Source: Anoxybacillus sp050480245
Lineage (GTDB): Bacteria > Bacillota > Bacilli > Bacillales > Anoxybacillaceae
Direction: 5' to 3' (one strand)
Assembly: GCA_050480245.1 (NCBI GenBank)
Contig: JBCNEQ010000079.1
Length of the DNA: 7,679 nt
Under the pieces are notes generated by a model. The model was not told the DNA's origin, ran no database searches, and saw only the letters and a list, made by a program, of their open reading frames with translations. Each line of letters starts with the position of its first letter. Position 1 is the first letter of the stretch. Made by a program: the position numbers and the translations under genes. Below, one piece after another: positions 1 through 7,159 of this stretch.

Positions 1-1
1 C

Positions 2-70
2 AAGGTGCGAAATATGAGATATACAGCGAAACGGACAGGAAAAAACCGCGTCGTTGTTCAAGAATATTAA
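2..70 (+). CDS. dgcP: C-terminal end of a GGDEF diguanylate cyclase (partial)
   Basis: Only the last 22 codons are in the window, read in the frame starting at base 2 and ending at the TAA at 68-70. The peptide contains MRYTAKRTGKNRVVV, which fits the end of a GGDEF domain, where the usual pattern is A(D)xAxYxAKxxGRNRV. GGDEF enzymes condense two GTP into cyclic di-GMP. The catalytic GGDEF motif would lie upstream and cannot be checked here. In B. subtilis a GAF-GGDEF protein (DgcP/YtrP) is, as I recall, the neighbour of ytsP, which supports the assignment. The gene is convergent with ytsP and shares a hairpin terminator with it. The fragment is short, so the family call rests on one motif plus synteny. 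Confidence 0.65.
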   Translation, partial: KVRNMRYTAKRTGKNRVVVQEY

Positions 71-72
71 AC

Positions 73-105
73 AAGAAAGAGGCCCTATTCATCGGCCTCC
101 TTCTT
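73..105. terminator. Bidirectional hairpin between dgcP and ytsP
   Basis: Bases 73-84 (aagaaagaggcc) pair with 94-105 (ggcctccttctt) around a 9-nt loop. One position is an A-C mismatch when read on the plus strand but a G-U pair when read on the minus strand. The outer arms are A-rich and T-rich in the way expected of an intrinsic terminator, though no long uninterrupted T run follows on either side. It lies 2 bases after the dgcP stop and overlaps the ytsP stop codon (104-106), as expected for a shared terminator of convergent genes. Confidence 0.65.
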
Positions 106-589
106 ATATGTCGAGGTAGCGAACGAGCGTTTCAACAAAACGTTCTAAGTAACGTTCATCTATTTCATCAAAACGATTTTTTATCGGACTGTCAATATCA
201 AGCACCCCGATAACGTGACCGTCTTTGATCATGGGAACGACAATTTCAGATTGGGACGCTGCGTCGCAGGCGATATGACCTGGGAACGTATGAACGTCTG
301 CAACACGCACCGTTCGTTTTTCAGCGGCTGCTGTTCCACAGACGCCTTTGCCGAACGGAATGCGCACGCATGCAGGTAACCCTTGAAATGGTCCGAGAAC
401 GAGTTCGTTTTCTTGTGCGATGTAAAAACCGACCCAGTTAATGTCTTGTAAAAAGTAGTTCAATAACGCGGCAGCGTTGGCTAAGTTTGCAACAACATTT
501 TTTTCATCCGAAATTAAAGCTCTCAATTGTTCAATCACAAGTGCATAATTTTCTTCTCTTGTACCTGTATATGTTTGGGCATGAAACAT
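104..589 (-). CDS. ytsP: Free methionine-R-sulfoxide reductase, GAF fold (fRMsr)
   Basis: A cytoplasmic enzyme of the YtsP/YebR (MsrC) family, which reduces free methionine-R-sulfoxide to methionine and so helps in oxidative-stress repair. The whole protein is one GAF domain of 161 residues, normal for the family. The family block GPFQGLPAC...GKGVCG...FPGHIACD...SEIVVP is intact. Counted from the ATG used here the cysteines are at 74, 84 and 108, with the same 10 and 24 residue spacing as the three redox cysteines of the E. coli enzyme. The start is the ATG at 589. AAGGAG lies 8 nt before it, whereas the GTG three codons upstream (598) overlaps that ribosome binding site and would be too close. 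It is the second gene of an operon with hisJ: its Shine-Dalgarno site abuts the hisJ stop and the gap is only 13 nt, suggesting translational coupling. The activity is inferred from family. Confidence 0.9.
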   Translation of the reverse strand: MFHAQTYTGTREENYALVIEQLRALISDEKNVVANLANAAALLNYFLQDINWVGFYIAQENELVLGPFQGLPACVRIPFGKGVCGTAAAEKRTVRVADVHTFPGHIACDAASQSEIVVPMIKDGHVIGVLDIDSPIKNRFDEIDERYLERFVETLVRYLDI

Positions 590-602
590 GTTTTTCACTC
601 CT

Positions 603-1391
603 TTAAATCAACATATGTTCGATTCCTTGATGAAGCCCAGCAACCGAGTGCGCATCTGAACCGTAAACGAGCGGGATACCGCGTTTTAACGCTTCTTTAA
701 CAACCCAATGGGGTGGATACGGCTCTAAACAGAGCGGTTTTGTTGTCCCGGCACCGTTATAATCGAGTTCCAATTGACGAATTTTCATTTCATCAAGAAT
801 GCGAGCAATGATTTTTGTTGCATCATATTCACATGGATATGCGCGATGAAATTTGCGTACGAGCGTGAGATGACCGATTCGTTTTGGTTTGTACGTTCCT
901 AAATCGGTAACAACGGAGGCTAAAACTGTTTTGTAGTACGCATCGTACACTCGTTCAACTGAACCAAATGATGCAACCATGTCGCCAAACATTTCTTCAC
1001 TATAATCGATACATATGTAACGATGACCAACAGATAAAAAATGAACCGATAAAATGCTATCGTCTAATTGAGGGCCGATCTCATTTAAAAACATCTTTGT
1101 TTCTTGCTCATATCCAACGATGAAATCAACTTCTAATCCGATACGAATACGAATATGTCTTTCGTACTGTTTTTTTAATGATTGTAAAATTGATACGTAT
1201 GACGCTAGTTGTTCTCCTTTCATCGCGCTATCTTGATAAGGGGTTGGGTCAATAAATCCTTTCGGAAGCGGTGCATGCTCGGTAAATGAAATATCTGTAT
1301 AACCAAGCGAAATGGCTTTTTCAATATATTCATGTAGCGCATCTTCGCTTCCGTGAGGACAAAATGGCGTATGAATATGCCCATCACGCAC
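603..1391 (-). CDS. hisJ: Histidinol-phosphatase, PHP family
   Basis: Removes phosphate from L-histidinol phosphate to give histidinol, the penultimate stage of histidine synthesis. It is the PHP-superfamily enzyme typical of Firmicutes, unrelated to the HAD-type HisB domain. Visible metal-ligand motifs, counted from the chosen start, are DGHIHTPFCPHG (His5, His7), FTEHAP (Glu38), GLEVDF (Glu87), SVHFLS (His117), RIGHLTL (His174) and GSDAH near the C terminus (Asp246, His248). Length is 262 residues, as usual. The start is taken as the GTG at 1391 (MRDGHIH...), because AAAGAGGTG precedes it by about 7 nt and known homologues begin just before RDGHIH. An upstream in-frame TTG at 1424 would add 11 residues with no ribosome binding site. 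It is first in a minus-strand operon with ytsP and divergent from ezrA. As in B. subtilis, it sits apart from other histidine genes. No T-box or attenuator is visible in the short leader. Confidence 0.92.
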   Translation of the reverse strand: MRDGHIHTPFCPHGSEDALHEYIEKAISLGYTDISFTEHAPLPKGFIDPTPYQDSAMKGEQLASYVSILQSLKKQYERHIRIRIGLEVDFIVGYEQETKMFLNEIGPQLDDSILSVHFLSVGHRYICIDYSEEMFGDMVASFGSVERVYDAYYKTVLASVVTDLGTYKPKRIGHLTLVRKFHRAYPCEYDATKIIARILDEMKIRQLELDYNGAGTTKPLCLEPYPPHWVVKEALKRGIPLVYGSDAHSVAGLHQGIEHMLI

Positions 1392-1457
1392 GTTTTTCAC
1401 CTCTTTAGGCGCACAGTTCGACAAAAATCACGTTTTTTAGGAAAAAAGTTAAAATTT

Positions 1458-1489
1458 TTGCTCAAAAAGTGTCGCTAACATGGTATCAT
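1458..1489 (+). promoter_or_regulatory. Putative ezrA promoter (extended -10)
   Basis: An extended -10 element, TG-g-TATCAT, lies at 1481-1489, about 65 bp before the ezrA start. The nearest -35-like hexamer, TTGCTC at 1458-1463, is 20 bp away, longer than optimal, so the TG extension may carry recognition. The stretch 1438-1460 is A/T-rich. The divergent promoter for hisJ must lie in the same 163-bp interval, but I could not pick a convincing one. Confidence 0.35.
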
Positions 1490-1554
1490 AAAATCATTGA
1501 AAAGAAAATGCCTTCTCCACAAAAAAGGAAAGCTTGACAACAAGGAGGCCCATT

Positions 1555-3246
1555 ATGGAAATTGTAGCAATTAGTGCGCTCCTCATTATCGGGGGACTTA
1601 CATATACATATATGTATCGAAAACGTTTATATAAACAAATTGATCAATTAGAACAGTGGAAAATTTCTTTAATGAATCGTCCGGTGCCAGAAGAACTGTC
1701 AAAAATCAAATCGTTAAATATGATGGGTGAAACAGAGCAATTGTTTGAAAAGTGGCGAAATGAATGGGACGATATTGTGGCCGTTCAACTGCCGAACATA
1801 GAAGAAAAATTGTTTGATATTGAAGAAGCGATCGTCAAATACCGTTTTATGAAAGCAAAAGATGCATTGCAACAAACAGAGCAACAACTAAGAGAAATTG
1901 AAGGAAGCATTCAACGCATTTTACTTGAATTGCAAGAATTAGTTGGAAGTGAAGAAAAAAATCGCGAGGAAATTGAACAGCTGAAAGAAAAGTATCGCCA
2001 AATAAAAAAAGCGATGCTGACACAACGACATACATTTGGGCGTACAGAGCTTGCCCTTGAAACGCGGTTAAACGCTCTTCAACAACAATTTCAAACATTT
2101 GAACAGTTAACAACGGAAGGGAATTATTTGGCTGCTCGCGAAGTCGTAGTGGTTATTCAAAACGAGCTACATGAATTGAATCGTTTTATTGAACAAATTC
2201 CGCTTTTATTAAGCGACGCACAAATTGAAATTCCTGCGCAACTCGACAACATTGTCGAGGGATATCGTGAACTGTTAGAAAAAGGGTATGTGCTTGACCA
2301 TCTTCCTGTTGATAAAGAGGTTGAAGAGGTTCGAGGAAAAGTGTCTCAAGTGGTTGCATTATTAGAAGAGCTTAAAGTCGATGAAGCAGAAGCGCTCCTT
2401 CGTGAAACACAAGAAGATGTCGATACGTTGTACGACTTATTAGAAAAAGAAGTGTATGCTGAACGGTTCGTTCATGATGAAACAGAAAAGATCGAACAAA
2501 CGCTTTACGATTTGGAAGAAGAAACGAAAGAAACGCGTGATGAAACATTATTTGTGCAACAAAGCTATCATTTATCGCAAAGCGACTTAGATAAATATCG
2601 ACAAATCGAGAAGCAAGTACAACAACTAATGAAACGTTTTATGCTCATTCAAACGAAAATGATCGAGGAACGGTTAGCTTACTCGCTTATTCGTGAAGAA
2701 TTGGAGGAAATTTTAGCGCAAATTGCGGCAGTGAAAGAAAAGCATGACCAGTTTCGTGAGCACTTATATGCGCTGCGGAAAGATGAATTAGCAGCGCGCG
2801 AGAAGTTAGCAGAAATGAAAAAGCAATTGTCAGAAGCGATTCGACTTGTGAAAAAAAGCAAGCTACCAGGTTTACCAGAATCTTATATGTTACAAGTGAG
2901 TGAAGCGCGTGAAAGTTTAACGCGTGTGTCGCTTACGTTAGATGGCAAGCCATTAAATATGGAGGCGGTTCATCAAGCGTTAGATGAGGCGATTGTTTTT
3001 GTGCAGAGCGTGTATGATCAAACAAAAGAAATGATTGAACAAGCTCAGTTAGCGGAAAAAGTCATTCAGTACGGCAACCGTTATCGTCGTCGCTTCCATG
3101 CGGTAAAAGAAGGATTAGAAGAAGCAGAGCAACTGTTTCGAAGATACGAATACGAACTGGCATTACAAAAAGCAATCGCTGTGGTCGAACAAGTCGAAGA
3201 AGGGGCATTTGAACGTATTCGCAAGTGGCTAAAAGAAAACGAGTGA
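1555..3246 (+). CDS. ezrA: Septation ring formation regulator EzrA
   Basis: A membrane-anchored division protein that binds FtsZ, prevents extra Z-rings at the poles and helps recruit division proteins at mid-cell. The protein has 563 residues, close to the 562 I recall for B. subtilis. One N-terminal membrane helix (residues about 2-20, EIVAISALLIIGGLTYTYM) is followed by basic residues (RKRLYK), and the rest is predicted cytoplasmic. Residues from about 25 to the end are heptad-rich, Glu/Lys/Gln-rich helices, consistent with the spectrin-like repeat fold. Recognisable family motifs are LSKIKSLNMMGETE near residue 50, FEKWRNEWD, KYRFMKAK, and the C-terminal QNR patch IQYGNRYR (about 504-511). 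The start is the ATG at 1555, preceded by AAGGAGG with 6-nt spacing. An in-frame TTG at 1534 upstream would place charged residues before the anchor and contains the ribosome binding site itself. It is monocistronic and ends inside a strong hairpin shared with brnQ. Confidence 0.96.
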   Translation: MEIVAISALLIIGGLTYTYMYRKRLYKQIDQLEQWKISLMNRPVPEELSKIKSLNMMGETEQLFEKWRNEWDDIVAVQLPNIEEKLFDIEEAIVKYRFMKAKDALQQTEQQLREIEGSIQRILLELQELVGSEEKNREEIEQLKEKYRQIKKAMLTQRHTFGRTELALETRLNALQQQFQTFEQLTTEGNYLAAREVVVVIQNELHELNRFIEQIPLLLSDAQIEIPAQLDNIVEGYRELLEKGYVLDHLPVDKEVEEVRGKVSQVVALLEELKVDEAEALLRETQEDVDTLYDLLEKEVYAERFVHDETEKIEQTLYDLEEETKETRDETLFVQQSYHLSQSDLDKYRQIEKQVQQLMKRFMLIQTKMIEERLAYSLIREELEEILAQIAAVKEKHDQFREHLYALRKDELAAREKLAEMKKQLSEAIRLVKKSKLPGLPESYMLQVSEARESLTRVSLTLDGKPLNMEAVHQALDEAIVFVQSVYDQTKEMIEQAQLAEKVIQYGNRYRRRFHAVKEGLEEAEQLFRRYEYELALQKAIAVVEQVEEGAFERIRKWLKENE

Positions 3247-3274
3247 AAGGATGTCCTTTCACTCGTTTTCTTTT
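3231..3274. terminator. Perfect bidirectional terminator of ezrA and brnQ
   Basis: Bases 3231-3251 are an exact reverse complement of 3254-3274: 21 bp with no mismatch, only TG between the arms (effectively a 4-nt ATGT loop). The inner 11 bp (gagtgaaagga / tcctttcactc) form the core stem, and the outer arms supply GTTTTCTTTT as a U-rich tail on both strands. The left arm encodes the last codons and stop of ezrA, and the right arm touches the brnQ stop codon (3273-3275). Confidence 0.93.
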
Positions 3275-4601
3275 AACTTGCTTTTCTTTCGGTACGTGTG
3301 ACACGGTTTGTTTTGTTTAGTAATAAACCGATGACCCCGCCAATGAGTGCTGGTGTAAGCCAGCCGATCCCTTGTTCAAAGAGCGGCAATGTTTTTTCGT
3401 ATACATGTAAGATGGACGATACATCAAATCCTGCTGCCTTCAGTCCATCAACGATGCTGACGAGAAGCGTACCAGCGAGGGCCCCGATGTAAACGGTTTG
3501 TTTTCCCCTGAAATAGTCATGGAGAAACGATAGGGCGACGAGGGTAATGGCTAATGGATAAATAATAATAAGCACAGGAACGGATAACGAAATGAGTTTC
3601 GTTAAACCGACATTTGCGGTGAATGCGCTAAAGCAGCTCATAACGATGACGAGCATTCGATAGGAAAGATTTGGCGAAATTTTCGAAAAATAACTTGCGC
3701 AAGAAGATAATAAACCAACTGATGTCGTTAAGCACGCAAGCATAATGGTGATCGATAAAATGATTGTACCCGCTTGACCGAATAAATAGGTCGCGGTTTG
3801 ACTAATGATTTCGCCGCCGTTATTGCGGTAACCGATCGCTTGTACGCTCGATGCTCCAATAAAAGCGAGCGATACATACACGAGCGTTAATCCAGAAGCA
3901 GCCACGAACCCGGCCTGAATACAAAGCTTCGTTAATTGTTTTTTATTTGTAATTCCTTTTTGTTGAATGGCTTGAATGACGATGATACCAAAAACGAGTG
4001 CTGCGATGGCATCCATCGTTAAGTACCCGTCAACAAACCCTTTAAAAAACGGGGCGTCTGTATATGCATCCGTTGGCGGTTGAATGTCTCCCATAGGCGT
4101 CCATATGCTTTTGACAAAAAATAAAGCAAGACCGATGAGTAAAAGAGGTGTTAACAACTTGCCAATTCGGTCAACTAATTTCGAAGGGTTTAACGCTAAC
4201 CAAAGGGATATGCTAAAATAAACAACAGTATACACCGCTAACATGACGGATCGATCGACCGTTTCAGGTAAAAATGGTGTCACACCAATTTCAAATGATG
4301 CCGTACCTGTTCGTGGAATACCAAAAAACGGACCGATGGCTAAATACATAACGATCGTAAAGATGATACCAAATACTGGATGTGCTCGGCTAGCTAATTG
4401 TTGCAAGTCGTTCCCTGTCCTTGCAATCGCGATTATTCCTAAAACTGGCAATCCGACACCGGTAATTAAAAAACCTACGATGGCAAGCCACACGTTTTCC
4501 CCTGCTGCTTGCCCGAGAGCTGGAGGGAAAATCATGTTACCAGCGCCAAAAAATAAAGCAAATAACATAAAACCGACAGCTATTAAATCTTTTTTCGACA
4601 T
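3273..4601 (-). CDS. brnQ: Branched-chain amino acid transporter, LIVCS family
   Basis: A polytopic inner-membrane carrier of the BrnQ/BraB family that imports leucine, isoleucine and valine, coupled to Na+ or H+. The protein has 442 residues and about 12 hydrophobic segments along its length, normal for the family. The N-terminal signature GFMLFALFFGAGNMIFPP (residues 10-27) and the later GIPRTGTASFEIG block are diagnostic. The start is the ATG at 4601 (MSKKDLIAVGFM), with GGAGG 6 nt upstream. The frame stays open for a further 28 codons upstream, but that extension is basic and hydrophobic, lacks a ribosome binding site and is absent from homologues I know. The B. subtilis gene at this locus is called braB. 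It is divergent from nifZ and convergent with ezrA. A role in feeding branched-chain amino acids for growth is inferred. CodY control is common for such genes, but I see no convincing CodY box. Confidence 0.95.
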   Translation of the reverse strand: MSKKDLIAVGFMLFALFFGAGNMIFPPALGQAAGENVWLAIVGFLITGVGLPVLGIIAIARTGNDLQQLASRAHPVFGIIFTIVMYLAIGPFFGIPRTGTASFEIGVTPFLPETVDRSVMLAVYTVVYFSISLWLALNPSKLVDRIGKLLTPLLLIGLALFFVKSIWTPMGDIQPPTDAYTDAPFFKGFVDGYLTMDAIAALVFGIIVIQAIQQKGITNKKQLTKLCIQAGFVAASGLTLVYVSLAFIGASSVQAIGYRNNGGEIISQTATYLFGQAGTIILSITIMLACLTTSVGLLSSCASYFSKISPNLSYRMLVIVMSCFSAFTANVGLTKLISLSVPVLIIIYPLAITLVALSFLHDYFRGKQTVYIGALAGTLLVSIVDGLKAAGFDVSSILHVYEKTLPLFEQGIGWLTPALIGGVIGLLLNKTNRVTRTERKAS

Positions 4602-4646
4602 GCTGATCCTCCTTCGTTTTCTCCGTACGAGCATATATACTATCAT

Positions 4647-4664
4647 ACAAAATAAAAATTTTGT
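4647..4664. promoter_or_regulatory. A/T-rich palindrome upstream of brnQ (possible operator)
   Basis: ACAAAAT and ATTTTGT form an inverted repeat around 4 central bases, 46-63 bp upstream of the brnQ ATG. On the minus strand it lies just upstream of a -10-like TATGAT (4647-4642), so it would occupy the -10/-35 spacer of a brnQ promoter, which lacks a good -35 hexamer. This placement suits a repressor or activator site, but A/T-rich intergenic DNA yields such symmetry by chance. No regulator can be named. Confidence 0.25.
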
Positions 4665-4726
4665 CGTTTTTATAAAAAGTTTCAATCTTTAAAATATTCT
4701 TTGATTATTTCCTTTTTGAATAAAGA

Positions 4727-4735
4727 TGTGATAAT
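4727..4735 (+). promoter_or_regulatory. Putative nifZ-thiI promoter (extended -10)
   Basis: TG-t-GATAAT forms an extended -10 element ending 43 bp before the chosen nifZ start. The position expected for -35 (around 4707-4712) is only T-rich, so recognition would depend on the extended -10. No other promoter-like sequence between brnQ and nifZ reads better on the plus strand. Confidence 0.35.
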
Positions 4736-4778
4736 ATAAGAAGGCTGTTTGTATACGAAGGTAATGGAGGCTAGCGCG

Positions 4779-5930
4779 ATGATGTACTTAGATAATAGTG
4801 CCACAACAAAACCGTTTCCAGAGGTGTTGCAGTCTTTTTTCAAAGTAGCGAGCGATTATTTTGGGAATCCGTCGTCGCTACACGGACTAGGTATGCAAGC
4901 AGAGCGATTGCTCACGCAAGCAAGAGAACAAATGGCCCATCTCCTTGGGGTGAAATCAACAGAAATTATTTTTACATCAGGTGGGACGGAAGGAAACAAT
5001 TTAGCCATTAAAGGTGCGGCTTGGCAACATCAGCAGCGCGGCCGCCACATCATTACAACAGCGATTGAACACCCATCTGTCACCGAGGCGTGCAGACAGC
5101 TAGAACAACTCGGTTTTCAAGTTACATATGTACCTGTTGATGAACGTGGTATCGTTTCTCCAACACATATTGAACAAGCGTTGCGTGATGATACAATTCT
5201 CGTTTCTGTCATGCATGTAAATAACGAAGTAGGCTCTATTCAACCGATTGAACAAATTGGTGCGATGTTGAAAAAATATCCGAAAGTGTTGTTTCACGTT
5301 GATGGAGTGCAAGGTGCGGCGAAAGTGCCACTTCATTTGAAACAGGCAAACGTTGATTTATATACGGTATCGGCGCATAAATTTCACGGTCTAAAAGGAG
5401 CAGGAGTTTTGTACGTTCGCGAAGGTGTGCGCCTTTCTCCGCTTTTATCGGGGGGGGCACAAGAGATGCAATTGCGCTCAGGAACAGAAAATGTCGCTGC
5501 TATTGTTGCGATGGCGAAAGCGTTACGATTATCGGTGGAAAAGTATCATGAGGCATATGATCGACTTGAGAAAATGAAACGAGCGCTCATCGAACGCTTA
5601 CAAACGATTGAGGGTATTCGTGTTCACACGCCATTTGAACAATCAGCTCCACATATTATTCATTTTTCACTAGAAGGAATAAAATCAGAAACGTTTGTTC
5701 ACGAATTAGAAAAGCAACATATATACGTATCGACAACATCAGCTTGTTCATCCCGTAAAAAGGCGCCAAGTAAAACGTTGTTAGCGATGGGAATCGAAAA
5801 AACGCGGGCGGAGCGTTCGATTCGCATAAGTTTATCATACGAACAACAAATGGAGCATGTCCCAATCATTATTGAAGCCATTGAGCAAGCATATGAACGA
5901 TTAAAAATAGTAGCGAGGGGAACGAAATGA
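4779..5930 (+). CDS. nifZ: Cysteine desulfurase (IscS/NifS family) paired with ThiI
   Basis: A cytoplasmic PLP enzyme that takes sulfur from L-cysteine, releasing alanine and carrying the sulfur as a persulfide for transfer to ThiI. The protein has 383 residues. Motifs in order are YLDNSATTKP at the N terminus, GNPSSLH, FTSGGTEGNN, AIEHPSV (His98, stacking on PLP), HVDGVQGAAK (Asp175), SAHKFHGLKG (Lys201, PLP Schiff base), SGTENV, and the persulfide loop STTSACSS with Cys323. The loop is close to the NifS/IscS type but lacks the long acidic C-terminal tail of IscS. GGAGG at 4766-4770 is 8 nt before the ATG at 4779. A second ATG at 4782 is also possible, and a TTG at 4749 is unlikely. It overlaps thiI by 4 bp (ATGA), so the two are translationally coupled. 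In B. subtilis the equivalent pair (NifZ-ThiI) serves tRNA 4-thiouridine synthesis, not general Fe-S assembly. A run of eight G lies in the coding sequence at 5450-5457. Confidence 0.94.
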   Translation: MMYLDNSATTKPFPEVLQSFFKVASDYFGNPSSLHGLGMQAERLLTQAREQMAHLLGVKSTEIIFTSGGTEGNNLAIKGAAWQHQQRGRHIITTAIEHPSVTEACRQLEQLGFQVTYVPVDERGIVSPTHIEQALRDDTILVSVMHVNNEVGSIQPIEQIGAMLKKYPKVLFHVDGVQGAAKVPLHLKQANVDLYTVSAHKFHGLKGAGVLYVREGVRLSPLLSGGAQEMQLRSGTENVAAIVAMAKALRLSVEKYHEAYDRLEKMKRALIERLQTIEGIRVHTPFEQSAPHIIHFSLEGIKSETFVHELEKQHIYVSTTSACSSRKKAPSKTLLAMGIEKTRAERSIRISLSYEQQMEHVPIIIEAIEQAYERLKIVARGTK

Positions 5931-7120
5931 CGTATGATCATATTGTAATTCGTTACGGTGAAATGTCGACAAAAGGAAAAAATCGTTTACAATTTGTACG
6001 ATGTTTAAAACGAAATATAGCAAAAAAATTGAAACATTTTCCGAACCTTCAAATTGAAGCGTTGCGCGATCGGATGTACATTCGACTACATCATACACCA
6101 CCGCAACCTGTCATCGAAAAATTGCAAGAAGTGTTCGGTATTCAATCGTTAAGTTTGGCATTAAAGACAGAGAACGACTTGCAAAAAATAAAAGAAGCAA
6201 CATTATTTTTCGTGAAACAATTTCCATACGAAGGGAGAACATTCAAAATATCAGCAAGAAGGGCAGATAAACAATTTCCAGTTACAACAAATGAATTAAA
6301 CTATGAGCTGGGCAGTTATGTGTTGAAAAACACAACGGGCTTAACGGTTGATGTCCATCATCCAGACATAGATGTTCGCGTAGAAGTGCGAAAAGAAGGA
6401 ACGTATATTACTGCACACGATGTACCAGGAGCGGGTGGTTTACCTGTTGGAACAAGCGGAAAAGCGATGTTGATGCTTTCAGGCGGAATCGACAGCCCTG
6501 TAGCTGGATACTTAGCAATGAAGCGCGGCTTGCAAATTGAGGCTGTTCACTTTTTTAGCCCACCGTTTACAAGTGAGCGAGCGAAGCAAAAAGTGATCGA
6601 CTTAGCGCAGCGTTTAACGGAATTTGGTGGTACGATCCGTCTTCATATTGTACCGTTTACGGAGTTGCAACAAGCGATTTATAAACAAGTGCCGGAAAAT
6701 TATTCGTTGATCGCTACGCGGCGTGCGATGTTGCGCATTACAGATGAAATTCGTAAAAAACAAAACGGACTGGCGATTGTAACTGGGGAAAGTTTAGGGC
6801 AAGTTGCTAGTCAAACACTTGAAAGTATGGTTGTTGTCAACGATGTGACAACGACACCAATTCTTCGTCCGCTTATTTCGATGGATAAAACGGAAATTAT
6901 TGCGATCGCTGAGCGAATTGGTACACATCATATTTCGATTCGACCGTATGAAGATTGCTGTACAATTTTTACGCCAAAAGCACCAAAAACGAAGCCGAAA
7001 AAAGAGAAGGTAATCCAATATGAACAATTTTTACCTTTAGATGAGATGATTGCTGAAACAGTTGCTCGCGTCGAAACGATTACATTGAAACCAGATCAAC
7101 CATTGGACGAGCTATTTTAA
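5927..7120 (+). CDS. thiI: tRNA 4-thiouridine synthase ThiI (no rhodanese domain)
   Basis: Adenylates U8 of tRNA and receives persulfide sulfur to make 4-thiouridine; in some organisms it also helps form the thiamine thiazole. The protein has 397 residues. An N-terminal ferredoxin-like domain begins YDHIVIRYGEMSTKGKNR. A THUMP domain follows (about 60-165, with FKISARRADKQFPVT), and then the PP-loop ATPase with SGGIDSPVAG (184-193). Further conserved blocks are GESLGQVASQT (about 287-297), RPLISMDKTEI and YEDCCTIF (Cys344/Cys345, where the E. coli protein also has a conserved Cys). The C-terminal rhodanese domain of the E. coli protein (482 residues) is absent, as in other bacilli, so sulfur presumably comes straight from the adjacent desulfurase. 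The ATG at 5927 overlaps the nifZ stop, with GCGAGGGG as ribosome binding site. No terminator is visible after it before the spore gene. Confidence 0.96.
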   Translation: MTYDHIVIRYGEMSTKGKNRLQFVRCLKRNIAKKLKHFPNLQIEALRDRMYIRLHHTPPQPVIEKLQEVFGIQSLSLALKTENDLQKIKEATLFFVKQFPYEGRTFKISARRADKQFPVTTNELNYELGSYVLKNTTGLTVDVHHPDIDVRVEVRKEGTYITAHDVPGAGGLPVGTSGKAMLMLSGGIDSPVAGYLAMKRGLQIEAVHFFSPPFTSERAKQKVIDLAQRLTEFGGTIRLHIVPFTELQQAIYKQVPENYSLIATRRAMLRITDEIRKKQNGLAIVTGESLGQVASQTLESMVVVNDVTTTPILRPLISMDKTEIIAIAERIGTHHISIRPYEDCCTIFTPKAPKTKPKKEKVIQYEQFLPLDEMIAETVARVETITLKPDQPLDELF

Positions 7121-7128
7121 CGGGGAGA

Positions 7129-7159
7129 TGCATAGAGTCCATTTGTTTTGCACAACCTA
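7129..7159 (+). promoter_or_regulatory. Putative sigma-G promoter of the spore protein gene
   Basis: TGCATA at 7129-7134 matches the forespore sigma-G -35 consensus (TGMATA). Eighteen bases later CAACCTA at 7153-7159 matches 5 of 7 positions of the -10 consensus CATAMTA. It lies within the 62-bp gap between thiI and the spore gene, 23 bp before the start codon. Sigma-G control is established for alpha/beta SASP genes; this exact site is my reading. Confidence 0.5.

Noticed and set aside
1392..1430. T-box or histidine-responsive leader ahead of hisJ
   Set aside because: The leader is too short and shows no specifier loop, T-box sequence or terminator hairpin.
1847..2113. 88-codon open frame antisense to ezrA
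   Set aside because: It is the complement of the Gln/Glu-rich coiled-coil coding sequence, which yields hydrophobic pseudo-proteins; no ribosome binding site or family resemblance.
4641..4672. CodY box upstream of brnQ
   Set aside because: The best alignment I could make matches only about 8 of 15 positions of AATTTTCWGAAAATT, which is expected by chance in A/T-rich DNA.
4602..4685. 28-codon N-terminal extension of brnQ with a hydrophobic and then basic stretch, resembling a signal peptide
   Set aside because: It lacks a ribosome binding site, covers the likely promoter and palindrome, and is not part of the family; a strong GGAGG sits just before the ATG at 4601.
4243..4692. 149-codon open frame on the plus strand, antisense to the 5' part of brnQ
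   Set aside because: It lies entirely opposite a clear transporter gene and its promoter region, its composition mirrors brnQ codons, and it has no ribosome binding site or recognisable motif.
6903..6910. GCGATCGC palindrome, considered as a HIP1-like over-represented octamer
   Set aside because: Only a single copy was noticed in this window, inside coding sequence, so nothing about over-representation can be claimed.
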